DNA from: Telmatactis stephensoni
Taxonomy: Eukaryota; Cnidaria; Anthozoa; Actiniaria; Isophelliidae
Direction of reading: 5' to 3'
NCBI GenBank assembly: GCA_029948255.1
Contig: JALIZF010001870.1
Coordinates: forward strand, 898,501 to 962,500
Length of the DNA stretch: 64,000 nt
The notes beneath the pieces were generated by a model that saw only the letters and a program-made list of their open reading frames with translations, did not search any database and was not told the origin of the DNA. Positions 20,379 through 31,600 of this stretch are shown here, piece by piece; positions within the stretch are counted from its first letter, which is position 1, and the number at the start of each line of letters is the position of its first letter. A program made the translations under genes and the position numbers.

Positions 20379-21248
20379 ATGAATGAGACAAACGTTTTTC
20401 TGTTGACGCTTTTCTTCATCTCTGCTGTCTTCGGATTGTTTTTGAACATTGTATCGTTGATTTTATGGTGCAGAAAGGATTATGGGAAGAATTGGGACAG
20501 CATCAAGTGTCTCCTGGTTGCTCAAGCCATATTGTCGCTTTTAGCCATTGCTAGTATTGGGCTCGACGTTGTACTTAGCGTTCATCATTATGATAGTTAC
20601 TTTGTGTATGCCATGGCAGCACTGAGTCTCCCTTTTGCTTTGCTCGATCTCGCGATTTTGGCCATCGTTAAATATGCTCAAGTCACTACAAAATGGAAGC
20701 CTCGTAACAGTTCAGTGATCCCGCTACTTATATCAATATGCTTCTGTCTGTCAACGCTTTTAACTTCGCCACTGTTCTTCCAGGAAAAATATAAAAGAGT
20801 TTTGGCCGAAACATCTTTCTTATGTTTGTTTATCCATTTTATCTTGCTTCCTATTGTTATTATAAATCGTGTTCTTTTGATTACATTACACATTAACAGA
20901 GGTGAAAAGGAAGAAGGCGACCGAACAAATCATCTTGTATCTTCATCTCCAATGGTGCAAATGCTGATCAACTATGTTTCCATTGCGTTTTTTGTCTGCC
21001 TCTCATACCTTGTTGTAATTAATCCAGAGCAATTTGGATTACAATACGGCAAAGTTTTAGCAATCCTGATGCTTGTTCTGCCTTGGATTCTTTTGTTGAA
21101 TGGTTTTCCGATTTTAGTGATAATTACCAGATGGCAAGAATCTGCACTAAAAGCTGCAACAAACTCTGTTGAGTTACTCAAGGTTGCAGTAAACATTGAT
21201 GAACATAAGCAAAGTAGTTTACCGATAGAGAAAAGTGAACAAATCTAA
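20379..21248 (+). CDS. 7TM receptor-like protein, intact
   Basis: A 289-residue intronless membrane protein starting MNETNVFLLT (N-glycosylation site NET at the outer end). Segments: TM1 8-30 with FGLFLNIVSLILWC, TM2 45-67, TM3 74-98, TM4 111-134, TM5 145-170 (FILLPIVIINRVLLITLH), TM6 193-213, TM7 225-250 (LLLNGFPILVIITRWQES). The extracellular N-terminus, the Asn in TM1, the Pro in TM5 and GFPILVI at the place of NPxxY recall rhodopsin-like GPCRs. The DRY position holds KYAQVTTKWKPR instead, a motif shared by the whole local family. The cytoplasmic tail is short and charged. I start at ATG 20379; the GTG upstream is inside the leader. It is probably a lineage-specific receptor (chemosensory or other); ligand unknown. 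Confidence 0.8.
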   Translation: MNETNVFLLTLFFISAVFGLFLNIVSLILWCRKDYGKNWDSIKCLLVAQAILSLLAIASIGLDVVLSVHHYDSYFVYAMAALSLPFALLDLAILAIVKYAQVTTKWKPRNSSVIPLLISICFCLSTLLTSPLFFQEKYKRVLAETSFLCLFIHFILLPIVIINRVLLITLHINRGEKEEGDRTNHLVSSSPMVQMLINYVSIAFFVCLSYLVVINPEQFGLQYGKVLAILMLVLPWILLLNGFPILVIITRWQESALKAATNSVELLKVAVNIDEHKQSSLPIEKSEQI

Positions 21249-21464
21249 TTACTTTTTGGCTGCTTCCATGCAGTCATGACTCAAATAATACTTGGTCAGT
21301 TTATCTTGACCACAGCATGCAACATTACCCACCGAACTCTAAAAAGCACATCAAAACTTGAACCGATAAGAAAAATCAAAAGATTTTTAAATACTTGTAG
21401 GTAAATACAACTTCACCATCTCAGCTGCAGCAACTTTACTGACCAAACAAAGACCACAAGACCA

Positions 21465-21690
21465 GCTCCTCAGACACAGACTCAGTAATGTACTGCTCAT
21501 TAGAAGTGCTTGTCTTTTCAATAGTGACATAGGCATAAGCACAAGCAACATACACAGACTCAGTAATGTACTGCTTATTAGCAGTGCTTGTCTTTTTACT
21601 AGCGACACAAGCATAAGCACAAGCAACATACACAGACTCAGTAATGTACTGCTCATTAGCAGTGCTTCTCTTTTCACTAGTGACATAAGT
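21465..21690 (-). repeat. 78-bp satellite, array 2
   Basis: Three units in inverse orientation to array 1 (ATAAGCACAAGCAACATACA, ..GACTCAGTAATGTACTGCTC). Overlapping minus-strand frames are satellite artefacts. Confidence 0.85.
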
Positions 21691-22357
21691 TAATAATAAC
21701 CATGAAAAAATTCGAGAAAATAAACGGTGATTTTTCTAGAAAAACTGATAAAATCTCAAGAAGAAAACTTTGAGCACGCGCTCGTTGAGATGTGATGGCG
21801 TCAGTAGCGCGCGCAAGTCATCAAAAATTAGCTTGACAACCAGATCCTCAAAGTTTTTGCTTCGCACATGTCATGCTTGTTAATGTTTACAATAGCAGAA
21901 TAGGAAAAAGAAAAATTAAGCACATTTTTGGAGCTGTAAATTCAAATGTAATTTGCACTGGTGTTACAGATTTTTGCACTGGTATTACATTCAAACTGCA
22001 CTGCTCTCAGCCAATCAGTATCGATAATTTTTTTCATGTATATTATTAGACAAGTAACATGCACAGTCGACTCACTATAGCTAGTGCACTGCTCATTAGC
22101 AGAGAGAACCAGCCTTAGATTTTAACGCTGGCTTAGCGAACAACTTGGCCCAGATCATTTGTACACTGAACGAAAGTAATTAACTAACAACTCAAATAGA
22201 CTAATTCCTTGTCAACAGACTTTTATTATTAACATTTTTCCTGTGTATTCTTATATGATTTTTACATAATTGATATCAATTAAAAAGCTTTACATAAAAT
22301 TCTAGTTTAGTATTATTGTACAACGACTGTAAATATAATATTTAATATCATTAATAA
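21691..22357. other. Intergenic and homeobox 3-prime UTR
   Basis: No gene seen. AATAAA on the minus strand (plus TTTATT at 22222-22227) lies about 130 bp after the homeobox stop and is a plausible polyadenylation signal. Confidence 0.45.
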
Positions 22358-22839
22358 TCAATAATAAGGTAATACATTCACTGGATGACGTGGTACAATT
22401 CTGTACGGTGATGATCTAACTCCATATCTGCTGTGACGAACATACAACGATGGGACAACTCGATGGCTGACGTACGACGAAGGATAACAACTACCAACTA
22501 ACGGCACTGGTTTGTAGGGAACCTTGCAATAGCTCTGACGAGGGCTTGGCTGCTGTGGTTGCTTAAGGAGGCTCTGTGCTAGACTGTTCAGGTACGCTAA
22601 CTTGGCTGATCGCTGCCTGTCGTTGAGAAGCTGGTTCGTCTGGATGAGTCGTTGTTCCTGGTACCATATCTTGACTTGGTCTTCGGTGATGTCGATTTCT
22701 GCAGCAAGAAGTCGTCGTTCCTTCTTGGTGGGGTATGGTTTGATGCTGAAGGCTTTTGCTAGTAGTTGTTCCTGCTGGACGGACAAGGATGCTGTATCTG
22801 GGTTCTCGTCAGGATGATGTTCTCCACGTGGTGTCATCA
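22358..22839 (-). CDS. Homeobox gene exon 2 (coding)
   Basis: Begins after acceptor TTTGACAG and completes a Val codon. Contains the whole homeodomain and the Pro/Tyr-rich tail, ending ..NVLPYY and TGA at 22358-22360. The Glu51 codon is at 22655-22657. Confidence 0.8.
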
Positions 22840-23216
22840 CTGTCAAATGAAAGAAAAATGAATCAGTTTTTGTTTAAGAAAATTATTGCAGAAACTTATA
22901 AGGCCAGACATGCTAGTTTTTGTCCAAAAGGGGAGATGTTTCCTGATCAGATTGGAATGATGTGCATTCAAAAATTTCTATCACTATTTCCACAAGTAAT
23001 CAAAAACTTACCTCTACGGCTGTAATTCTCGTTTCCATCGTGCAATGTCTCTGTTGAACATAATTCTGCCGAATGAAGACCAGTTGTCGAAGTGGTGGGT
23101 TTCTCACGAGTTTCATGGTCAGTGGTAGACATTTTCTCAGCATGCTCAGTACGCAGGAGATCATCGATCATAAAAGAGGCTTTCTTGGTTGCTTTGGTCT
23201 CTTGTGACTTCGTCAT
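22358..23216 (-). CDS. Divergent homeobox gene, two exons
   Basis: Coding exons 23216-23012 and 22839-22358 join at AG|GTAAGT and TTTGACAG|TG in matching phase (1), giving 228 residues. Residues 15-21 read FMIDDLL, an eh1-like Groucho-binding motif typical of NK/Bar/Hex-type ANTP-class proteins. Residues 80-139 form an ungapped 60-residue homeodomain; L8, Q12, L16, F20, Y25, P26, L34, A35, V45 and W48 are kept. Helix 3 is TEDQVKIWYQEQRLIQTNQ: Asn51 is Glu, Arg52 is Gln, Lys55 is Ile, Phe49 is Tyr, and Arg5 is Thr. The tail is rich in Pro, Tyr, Val and Arg. A TATA box sits about 85 bp before the ATG. Likely a nuclear regulator that binds DNA weakly, differently, or acts through Groucho; the orthology group is not clear. 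Confidence 0.8.
23012..23216 (-). CDS. Homeobox gene exon 1 (coding)
   Basis: Residues 1-68 plus one base, MTKSQETKATKKASFMIDDL onward. Ends at donor GTAAGT (23011-23006). Confidence 0.8.
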
Positions 23217-23298
23217 TTTGACTTTGTGCGTTTAGTTCTCGTAGCTGTTTTCGGTTCAAGGCAATAGAGGAAATGATAAACAGAAATTTTGATCCTGT

Positions 23299-23308
23299 TG
23301 CTTATATA
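23299..23308 (-). promoter_or_regulatory. TATA box of the homeobox gene
   Basis: GTATATAAGC on the minus strand, about 85 bp before ATG 23216, placing the start site near 23270. Confidence 0.5.
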
Positions 23309-23354
23309 CTTTGCCGTTCTGAGCATCAAACGTTTCCCGACAGCGCGCTCGCTC

Positions 23355-23366
23355 TTTGGCGGGAAA
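23355..23366. promoter_or_regulatory. E2F-like site
   Basis: TTTGGCGGGAAA, a perfect match to the E2F consensus, about 140 bp before the homeobox ATG. Presence of the motif is seen; use is inference. Confidence 0.4.
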
Positions 23367-23589
23367 ACAAAAAGCCGCAACGTCTACGCGAACTTCGAGA
23401 CGGGACTTGTCAATAAAGGAGCGAAGGCGGCAAAACCAAGTGGTCAATTAATTAAATAATTAAGCTTTTATTTGTTCACATCAAGTTCACAGGCTTCCCG
23501 CACGGGAAAACAAAGTAATGAATAAAATTGAAAAGTATTGGCGGGTCGGTAACTTTGAACAATAGCTTTCGTACGAACTACACTAAGGC

Positions 23590-24850
23590 CGTATTCTGAA
23601 TTGCCGGTGTCTTTGAGCGAGGGTCTTCGCGCTGAGGTCGTAGAATTAATATTGCACCGGTGTCTTTCCATGAGTCTTCTTACTCAAATCGCAAAGTAAT
23701 AACGACACATGATATCAATGTATATCAGCGAGCGTCTGCGCATACTTTATTTTGAAAGGCTTGAAAGTAATTTACATTGATTTGCATGGTTTTTACTTTG
23801 ATTTGCAATACAAGCTGATATGAAAAAATTATGTTAGCGTTCTTTGCATCCAGTATGATGCGTACGATAAATGAAACGATAGGAAATGAGCAGTCTGCAA
23901 ACAGCTGTTTTAGGGTTCTGCACTATTAATTATTTGCAAGATTTAAGTCCTTTGCTTCAAAAACCGGCGAAACAAGGAAGGGCTAAAAACTGATTCGTCT
24001 TGTTCTTTACAAAGCGTTGCTCGGGATTTATTTCCATCTACAAATTATACGTACCTTGCAAATAACTGTTCGCAGCACTGCGGTAGTGGAAGGCAGACGC
24101 ATTTCTTAAAAGATTTTTTTGCGCGAGCGAACGATCACAAACTAAAATTTCCGTGTCAACTTGCTGATCAAACGACAAAACCAACAATATACAAATCAGT
24201 AGAAATGAGTTTCAGACCGCAAAATAAACGCATGAGCATGCAGACAAATTGTAAATATTATATCGGTGTTTTTGAATGACGGTTTTGTACCGAGGTCGTA
24301 AAGTAATGGCGATTCGGTGTCTTTGAACCGCATAGTATATCGGTGTCTATGAACGAGGTGTTCGTACTCTAGTCGTAAAGTAATAGCGCTTCGGTGTCTC
24401 TGATGGTCTTCGTACCGAGTTCGCGCGCTGTTATGGCGCATCGGTGCCTTTGAATGTGGGTTTCGTACTCTAGTCGTAAAGTAATGGCGCATCGGTGTCT
24501 ATGATGGTCTTCGTACCGAGTTCGCTGTTATGGCGCATCGGTGTCTTTGAACGAGGTGTTCGTACTCCAGTCGTAAAGTAATAGCGCATCGGTGTCTCCT
24601 CTGAACGATGGTCTTCGTGCTGAAATCGTAAAGTGACAGAGCATCGGTGTCTTTGAACGAGGTGTTCGTTATCTAGTCGTAAAGTAATAGCGCATCGGTG
24701 TCTCCTTTGAACGAGGGTCTTCGTGCTGAAATCGTAAAGTGACAGAGCATCGATGCCTTTAAACGAGGTGTTCGTTATCTAGTCGTAAAGTAATAGCACA
24801 TCGGTGTCTTTGAAGAATCGTCTTCGTACTATGTTCGTAAAGTATACGTA
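23590..24850 (+). repeat. Minisatellite with GCATCGGTGTCTTTGAACGA unit
   Basis: Dense array at 24280-24850 of roughly 55-60-bp units (GCGCATCGGTGTCTTTGAAC, GAGGTGTTCGTACTCTAGTC, GTAAAGTAAT), with GAGGGTCTTCGTGCTGAAATCG variants. A diverged pair lies at 23600-23700. It is upstream of the homeobox gene. Unit lengths vary. Confidence 0.75.
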
Positions 24851-25690
24851 ATGACGCATCAGTTTCTTATAATCTCCAGGATTACAAAATGCACTTAATT
24901 TTAGATTTTGCCAAAAACCCTAACAAGTTTTATAGCCCTATTGCACGTTGAGCCTGAGTTTTTTAAACTGTCCGCTCAGAGCCGCGCGCGCGTACTTTTA
25001 TTTGGCGTTTTTCAGCCCTTGCTTCTCCGATGTCTATAGACTTCCAACACATCAACAGTGAGATTCAATTTCAATTCTTATTTTTATTATACCAAAGTGT
25101 GATGCTAAAATCGATATATAAATACAACTAAGTGACACTCTTTCCTGCTGCATTTTATGTACAAATTTCACACGCTGATTCAATGAATATAACGAAATTT
25201 TCACAGCGGATAGTTTACGAGGGACTTCGTGAAACACTTGCAAAGTTTGGGGGTTAAAAATCCGATCAAAAGGACGATTCGGTAAACATTCGGTATACCG
25301 ATCGACAAACTTTGTATTCGGAAAGTGTTCGGTTACGGGTCGGTTTATCCAAAACACCACATCGTAAATTACCCACTGTAAACAATTTCTTATGAAACAC
25401 TAAAAAATTTATTTGAAGACTTCTTTCTCCTACTGCGCATGCTTAAGTGAGAACAACATGAACGGTAAGAGAGAGGTTTGGACACTAATAAATTTAGAAA
25501 ATTTTACCCCTTTCATTCTAGGTCTATTTTGACCTAGTTTTACCACTCTCTTTTGCACTCTAAGATTTTTGTTATTCTTAAGTGACTAAAATATATATCA
25601 ATGTAAGCGTTTATCTCAGGGATTTAAAACGTTCTGATATTATTTTCTTTAAATAAATAACAAAGGGTAAATGACACTAAAGTTTAGGTA
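24851..25690. other. Intergenic, nothing recognised
   Basis: AT-rich; no gene or clear repeat seen. Confidence 0.4.
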
Positions 25691-26070
25691 CTTCAAATCA
25701 CAGCATTCGTATGACTGAGAAAACGGCACGGTTACGCTACGGTCCGTATCACTCGTAAGCTGCTCTATGAAAAAAGTCCGGAGCATGAAACATTATACCG
25801 TACCGGGTCTCAACGTTTTAACTGGATAGAACAGTTTCCATATGAGTGTGAAACGGACCGGTTCCGTAACTGTGTCAGTGACGTGATGTCTAGAGCAGAT
25901 TTCGTATACGAGTGTGAAACGGACCGCGCCGTGCCGTGGCCGTATCGTGTTGTCTATAAAAACATTCGAAATTCCTGCCGTAACCGCGCCGTTTTCACAG
26001 TCATAGTCGACCAATCACAACGCCGAGACTTTTTCAGTCAAACGAAATCTGCTCTAATAATACGCACTAA
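25690..26070. mobile_element. Palindromic MITE family with CATACGAAATCTGCTC arms
   Basis: Contains AGAGCAGATTTCGTATACGAGTGTGAAACGGACC and its facing arm around GTGCCGTGTTGTCTATAAAAACATTC, ending CAAACGAAATCTGCTCTAA. At least two overlapping copies. Confidence 0.55.
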
Positions 26071-26184
26071 CTTCTATTGGCATCTTTACAGATAAACCTC
26101 ACTAGTAGACTTACATTATAGCCGCCATTGTCACCGTCAAAACAGAAACACAAACGCAAATGCTAAGCGAGAACTAATCTAAGA

Positions 26185-26330
26185 TATCTTAGAACGGTTT
26201 TCGTATGAGTGGAAAACTTACCGCACCGTACCGTCACCATGTCAGTGCCGTAATATCTATAAGAATATTCAAAATTCCTGACGTAACCGTACCGTGTTCC
26301 CAGTCATACGAATTGGCTCAGATAAGTTTA
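26185..26330. mobile_element. Second adjacent copy of the same MITE family
   Basis: CGTATGAGTGGAAAACTTAC, CCGTACCGTCACCATGTCAG and CCCAGTCATACGAA repeat the layout of 25690-26070. Confidence 0.5.
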
Positions 26331-28929
26331 TTCTATACGGTAATTTGAGGAAGGAGTGTGTTTCCTAAGTTCAGTAAGGCCAGGGCCAAAGGCCAAATTT
26401 CACATTTGCCAGAAGCAATCAAAACAAATCGTTTTATAGGCGATATTCATTGATCTTTCAATACGGCTTCGGCACATGAAAAGCTTGACGTTTGACCCAA
26501 AGTTCAAATAGTTGTTAACTATGTTTGCAGAATTACGATCACTGAATGAATTGAATTCTAAGAATTTTTGAAGTTTATCGATCTTAGTTTTGCTATCAAT
26601 TGCTCTAAAATAGAAAACTAATATTCAACAAAAATAGCTCTGTAAATCAGTATTTCATCGAAAATCGAGGTCGATGGGATGACAAAGGTCACCCAAGAAT
26701 CAGCGAATGCAGTAAAAGTGATTCATATGTCTGTCTACTATTGAATAAATTTTGACCAACCAAAGACAAGTAGTTCAGACTACGTCTTTCTTCAGTTGTC
26801 ACAACTGACATATGAGTGAAATCATTAAATTTAACCTTTGTACAAAAATTTGAAGTCGGTGTAGTTTCATTACGAATAATCGGAGAACCCAAACACGTCA
26901 CGTAAAATTGTTTAACGCATTACGACCATTACAGTGCCAGATAAAACCCATTTAAGCGATACGTAAAGCCATTTCAGTGCTACGTAAAGCCATTTCATTG
27001 CTACGAAACGCCATTTCATTGCTATGCAAAGCCATTTTAGAGTAAAACAATCCCACCCGAGAGCTGTGTGAAGCCATTTCAATGTTGAGTCAAGTCAAAT
27101 ATAGAGCGAAGTTACAAAACTATTCAAACGTTATTTGAGGAAAATTAAAACCACCTAAATGTCGAATAAAGCAAATACCGCATGCAGATGAAAAAAATTT
27201 GAAATCTTTGATTGTTATAAAAAGTTACAATCATTTTCATAATACCAAAAAACCTTCATAACACGATGACGTATATAAAAAACAACGTACGTAAAATTAG
27301 TAATTTACGTAATGATTCTATTGAGCTTTGCTCTAAATTCATTTTTTACTTAAATACTAGTTTAAATTACTTGCCGATGCACACATTAATCTTGTATATG
27401 ATGATGATGATGACAAGATATGCCACAAATCTCGGTTAAAATAAATATAGACAATAATGACTGCATCGAATACAAATTCATTTACATTTCACCACTATAT
27501 GCCGTTTTTTTCAATCATTTGGAAAACTGCCAGTCTCTCGACGCAAACGGTAACTTTTGGAACCGTAACTGTGCGGAAGCACGCAATCACCCGTAATTTT
27601 TCCTGTAATCCTGCGCAAGAACATTACAAAGATTTAAAAGAGCGCACACATTAACGAACACCCAGAAACTTTAAGCCCGCCGCACACGTTGAGAAACACC
27701 CAGAAACTTTATCGGCAAGAATCAATGGTTATAGTTTGCGAGACTGAGAAGTCATCGGATCTTTTGAGAAATGGGCATCAGAGCTTTCAAAACACATTTG
27801 AAAAAACGTGAGAACGTATGGGTGCTTGCGTATTACTCGGCGGCTCTCTTGTACGCAACAGGGAACCTTAGCTGTAGAACAAACGTTCCTACTACTAAAA
27901 TCCTGTTTTCTGAACACTGATCTCATAAAACAACCCGAGTTTTAAGCTCGAGTTTTACTCGGTGGCTCTACTCTTAGTTTGCAACCATTGAGGGTTGAAT
28001 TGAATGAATAACATGACAGCCATGTTGGTGGTTTTTATCTTGATTTTCTTTTGTCAAGACCACCAACATGGCGGCCATCGTCTCTACATTCTCCGGAAAT
28101 GTTTGCAAACCAAGAATTGTACGCAATAGGAAATCTTAGTTTATGTAGAACCGACGTTCGCGCTTCTAAAACCATTTTTACTGAACAACAATCCCATTGA
28201 CATTTTGTAAATCTATATCGTTTCAACTAGTGGGAAGTCTTCTCAAACACTTTGAAACCTGAATTTGAATTTTCCAGTTTAAAGTCAATTTTCTGCTCCA
28301 TTTTCTGGATTGAATGCGCCCGCGTTCCTTAGAGGAAAACGTTTTATATTACGTTAGATCACACCCAGTTATATCTAAACTGTATAATAAGATACTTCCA
28401 CATTGATCCTATCACCATGGAAACGACTTCACGTGACACTCCTTCCATTTCCAAACTTGCTAATGAACAACCGCTGGCCTGTGATAATGCTTTGCAGAGT
28501 GGTTGGACATGCACTTGAACGTTTCTTGAATTCTTGATTTAAAACTTCATTACATATTTACAAATTGGATTTTCTTGAGGGGAACAGCCATCACACATAC
28601 TCTCTGTGAAACCAAAAACGAGACAATTGAGAAAATGGTCATGAAACTTACTGCTACCAAGCACTTTGAACGTCTGCCCATTTTAAGCCACATCTATGCT
28701 GGGGTAAGTACTTGGTGTTTGCAACACCAATTGTATCAATAGATGATATACAGGGTTCGTACGCCCAGAAACTCAATAAATCCAGGAGTTTCAAAGGGGG
28801 ACTAGCATCTAAATCGTTTAACATTCAATATGGCCGAAACTTCATTGAAACTACACTGAAAGACTCTCAAAGAGCTGTTCAAAAACTGGTTAGTTTGTTT
28901 TCTGAAAATACTCATAGGAAGTATTAGAT
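26331..28929. other. Gene-poor stretch with small repeats
   Basis: No gene model. Seen: GCTACGTAAAGCCATTTC-type short tandem repeats at 26935-27035; AACACCCAGAAACTTTA twice at 27657 and 27702; a hairpin CCATGTTGGTGGT..ACCACCAACATGG at 28022-28072; and an exon-like stretch at 28618-28703 (EKMVMKLTATKHFERLP, followed by GTAAGT) that I could not link to anything. Confidence 0.35.
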
Positions 28930-29245
28930 TTTTATGAATCTTTATCAAACTCATTAATAATTCATTAGAAAACACAATGGAAATCACTACCGTAACGTAG
29001 ATCTTTATATCGGATAAAGATTTTTGTTCATTTGCATAAACTTTAACTTGGATTTTCTAAGCCAAAAGTAGTCAAACTTGGAAAATTCTGGTCCAATATG
29101 ATAATTGACAACTAGACGTTTGATAAGTAATATAAAGAACTCGAGAGCGTGTTATATCGGGTCTAAAGATCCTCGCCTTCGGCTCGGATCTTTATCCACC
29201 GATATAACACGCTCTCTCGTTCTTTATACATTACTTAGGGTATCA
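28930..29245. repeat. Dispersed hairpin repeat, copy 2
   Basis: Matches 3785-4090, including CTCATTAATAATTCAT.AG and the ATAAAGAACTCGAGAGCG..CGCTCTCTCGTTCTTTAT hairpin. Confidence 0.65.
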
Positions 29246-30240
29246 GTGACGTCATACACTCCACATAAACATTTAGCTCCATACATTTTTTTGTAATTTG
29301 TAATTGAAATATCTCACGTAAATCTACATTGGAGAATTAAAACTGGTCAGAAAATTAATCCTTAGCCTAAACAATCAGTAAGAAAACTCCTTCACACAAA
29401 TTTTTAGTGTCAAAGAAATTGAATTATTTAAGAAACAAAACATAAAGCAATGTATGGAGCTGAATGCTTAAGTTGAGTGTATCATGTCACCAGAACGGTT
29501 TTGGTGCTAGTCCCCCTTTCAAGGAGGATTTCAGATTATTTCCAGGAGTTTTGTAGGAGTTTTTCACCAGTTCACTCAAGCAAAATACCTTTGCATAACG
29601 TTTTTTCTTGGCTGAGTTAAGGAATGTAAAAGGAGCTTTTACGCGAACATATGCACAGTAAACGTACACTTATTCGTTTCTGTTTTCCAGGAGTTCTCCA
29701 CGAATTTATTAAAACGAGACTTTCAAGAAATTTCCAGGAAGAAAATAAAAATCTATGATTTTCCAGAATTTCCAGAATATAACCACATTGATGTATACAA
29801 TCTATTTGATACACTTGGTGTTACATACACGAAGTACTACACGAGCAAGTTTTTTCTTTATCAACAAACGTTGCTCGTGTAGATCTGTCTCAAGTGTTAG
29901 GACAGAGGTACCACTTTCATCACTTCAAAGTAAGCATGATCTGCATTCAATACTGAAAGGACGAAATGATACCTCGCAGGAATGCCAAGATTGATTCGGC
30001 CGAAGTTCTTAAATATTTCTAATAATGCACTACCATGATCGTAGGGCAAACCTTGCGCTTGTGTTAAATCACTTGTTGTCTTCTTCCCTTTATTGTAAAT
30101 AATGTTTGGAAGACTAACACAACAAGTGGCCCTAGCGCTAGGGTTACCGTACCTCAGTCTAAACAGGACCTTATAATTAATGTTTGTTACTTTTAGCTTT
30201 GACTCAAAGAAAAAGCAATCAGCAACGTAATTGCATTATC
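29246..30240. other. Intergenic with an inverted repeat partner
   Basis: No gene. TGCTAGTCCCCCTTTCAAGG at 29505 is the inverse of CAAAGGGGGACTAGCA near 28793, so an inverted repeat pair brackets about 0.7 kb. ACACGAGCAAG..TTGCTCGTGT forms a small hairpin at 29841-29880. Confidence 0.4.
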
Positions 30241-30244
30241 TAAC

Positions 30245-30575
30245 TGCTCATTAGCAGTGCTAGTCTTTTCACTAGTAACATTAGCATAAGCACAAACAAC
30301 ATGCACAGACTCAGTAATGTACTGCTCATTAGCAATGCTTGTCTTTTTACTAGTGACATAAGCATACGCACAAGCAGCATGCACAGACTCAGTAATGTAC
30401 TACTCATTATCAATGCTTATCTTTTCACTACTGACATAAGCATAAGCACAAGCAACATACACAGACTCAGTAATACACTGCTCATTAGCAGTGCTCGTCT
30501 TTTCACTAGTGACATATAAGCATAAGCACAAGCAACATACACAGACTCAGTAATGTACTGCTCACTAAGCAAGTG
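30245..30575 (-). repeat. 78-bp satellite, array 3
   Basis: Four units (CATTAGCAGTGCTAGTCTTT, CACTAGTAACATTAGCATAA and so on), same orientation as array 2. Confidence 0.85.
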
Positions 30576-30837
30576 CACGAAAGTTGCTAAGTGAGTTCCA
30601 ACTTGATTGCGAGGAAATGAAAGGAGAATTTTCAATATTCCTACACCGCCACCTTAAATTGACCACATTGCATTCTGGGGCTGATAATACCTAACACAAG
30701 ACCAACACACGATGAAAGCCTTTACGCCAAATTGTTATGACATGTTCCTTTGTTTGGCGTTATTCAACTGAGTTAACAGTTCCAGAATATATTGCTGATA
30801 ATTCAAGATGTCAACTTAAAGATAACGTCTATGGTCG

Positions 30838-30945
30838 TCATATCAAGCTTTTTCTATTGTTCTGGTTACGTGAAAGAACAAAAAGAAATTGCCATATTAG
30901 GGCATTTGTCTATTGTTTTTGCGTAACCAAAAGCTTGATATGTGA
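30838..30945. mobile_element. Short hairpin element
   Basis: CATATCAAGCTTTT..GGTTACG faces CGTAACCAAAAGCTTGATATG; about 107 bp. Confidence 0.5.
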
Positions 30946-31478
30946 TCTTCAGTTAGTCCATAAAGTTACCAAACAGTTAGTCTATCAAGTTATGGTTAGT
31001 TGATGTTAGTTGATGTTTGGTTAATGAGGCCTTTGCCTTTCACACGTTAGTTTTCACACACCAATACCTGCTAACCCTCGCAGTTAACACTTTTCCTGGA
31101 GTTTCTTAACTGTAGCTACAAAAAATGAAAAAATCATCAGCGTTGCACAAATACTGATGACCTTACGCACCGTTCGGTGTTCGGGCCGAGGATCACACTC
31201 AATAAATATTGTCAATTGATTCAATTTGCTTTAGTATTATTTCCAAAGAAGTAACGGTTGCAGAAGTAGATTTTTTTTTGTCTTGAATCAATAACTTGTC
31301 CTTAGACCGAAGGCACACCAAATAAACACTCGTTTCAAGATTCATCGAATATTACTGATAGCTAAAAAGATAATAGAACGAAATATTTTTTCCCAAGATT
31401 TAAAAACATTTTTCTTAAATAAAACAAGATATTCATCTTTTAGTATCAAAGACCAAAAAATCACTTCAATTACTACGT

Positions 31479-31600
31479 GATGTCGTCATGGCAACAAATG
31501 TCTGTTCTGATGTCGTCATGGCAGCCAAAATTTATGTTGAGATGTCGTCATGGCAAACAAAATTTCTGTTAATGTCGTCATGGCAAAAAAAATTTCTGTT
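31479..31600 (+). repeat. ~31-bp tandem array of TGTCGTCATGGCAAC
   Basis: Four units at about 31481, 31511, 31543 and 31573. The first reads GTCGTCATGGCAAC, which fits the RFX X-box pattern (RYYNYY AT RRNRAC). Later units are degraded (GGCAGC, GGCAAA). Confidence 0.7.

Noticed and set aside
24196..24492. 98-codon minus-strand ORF
   Set aside because: Lies inside the GCATCGGTGTCTTTG minisatellite.
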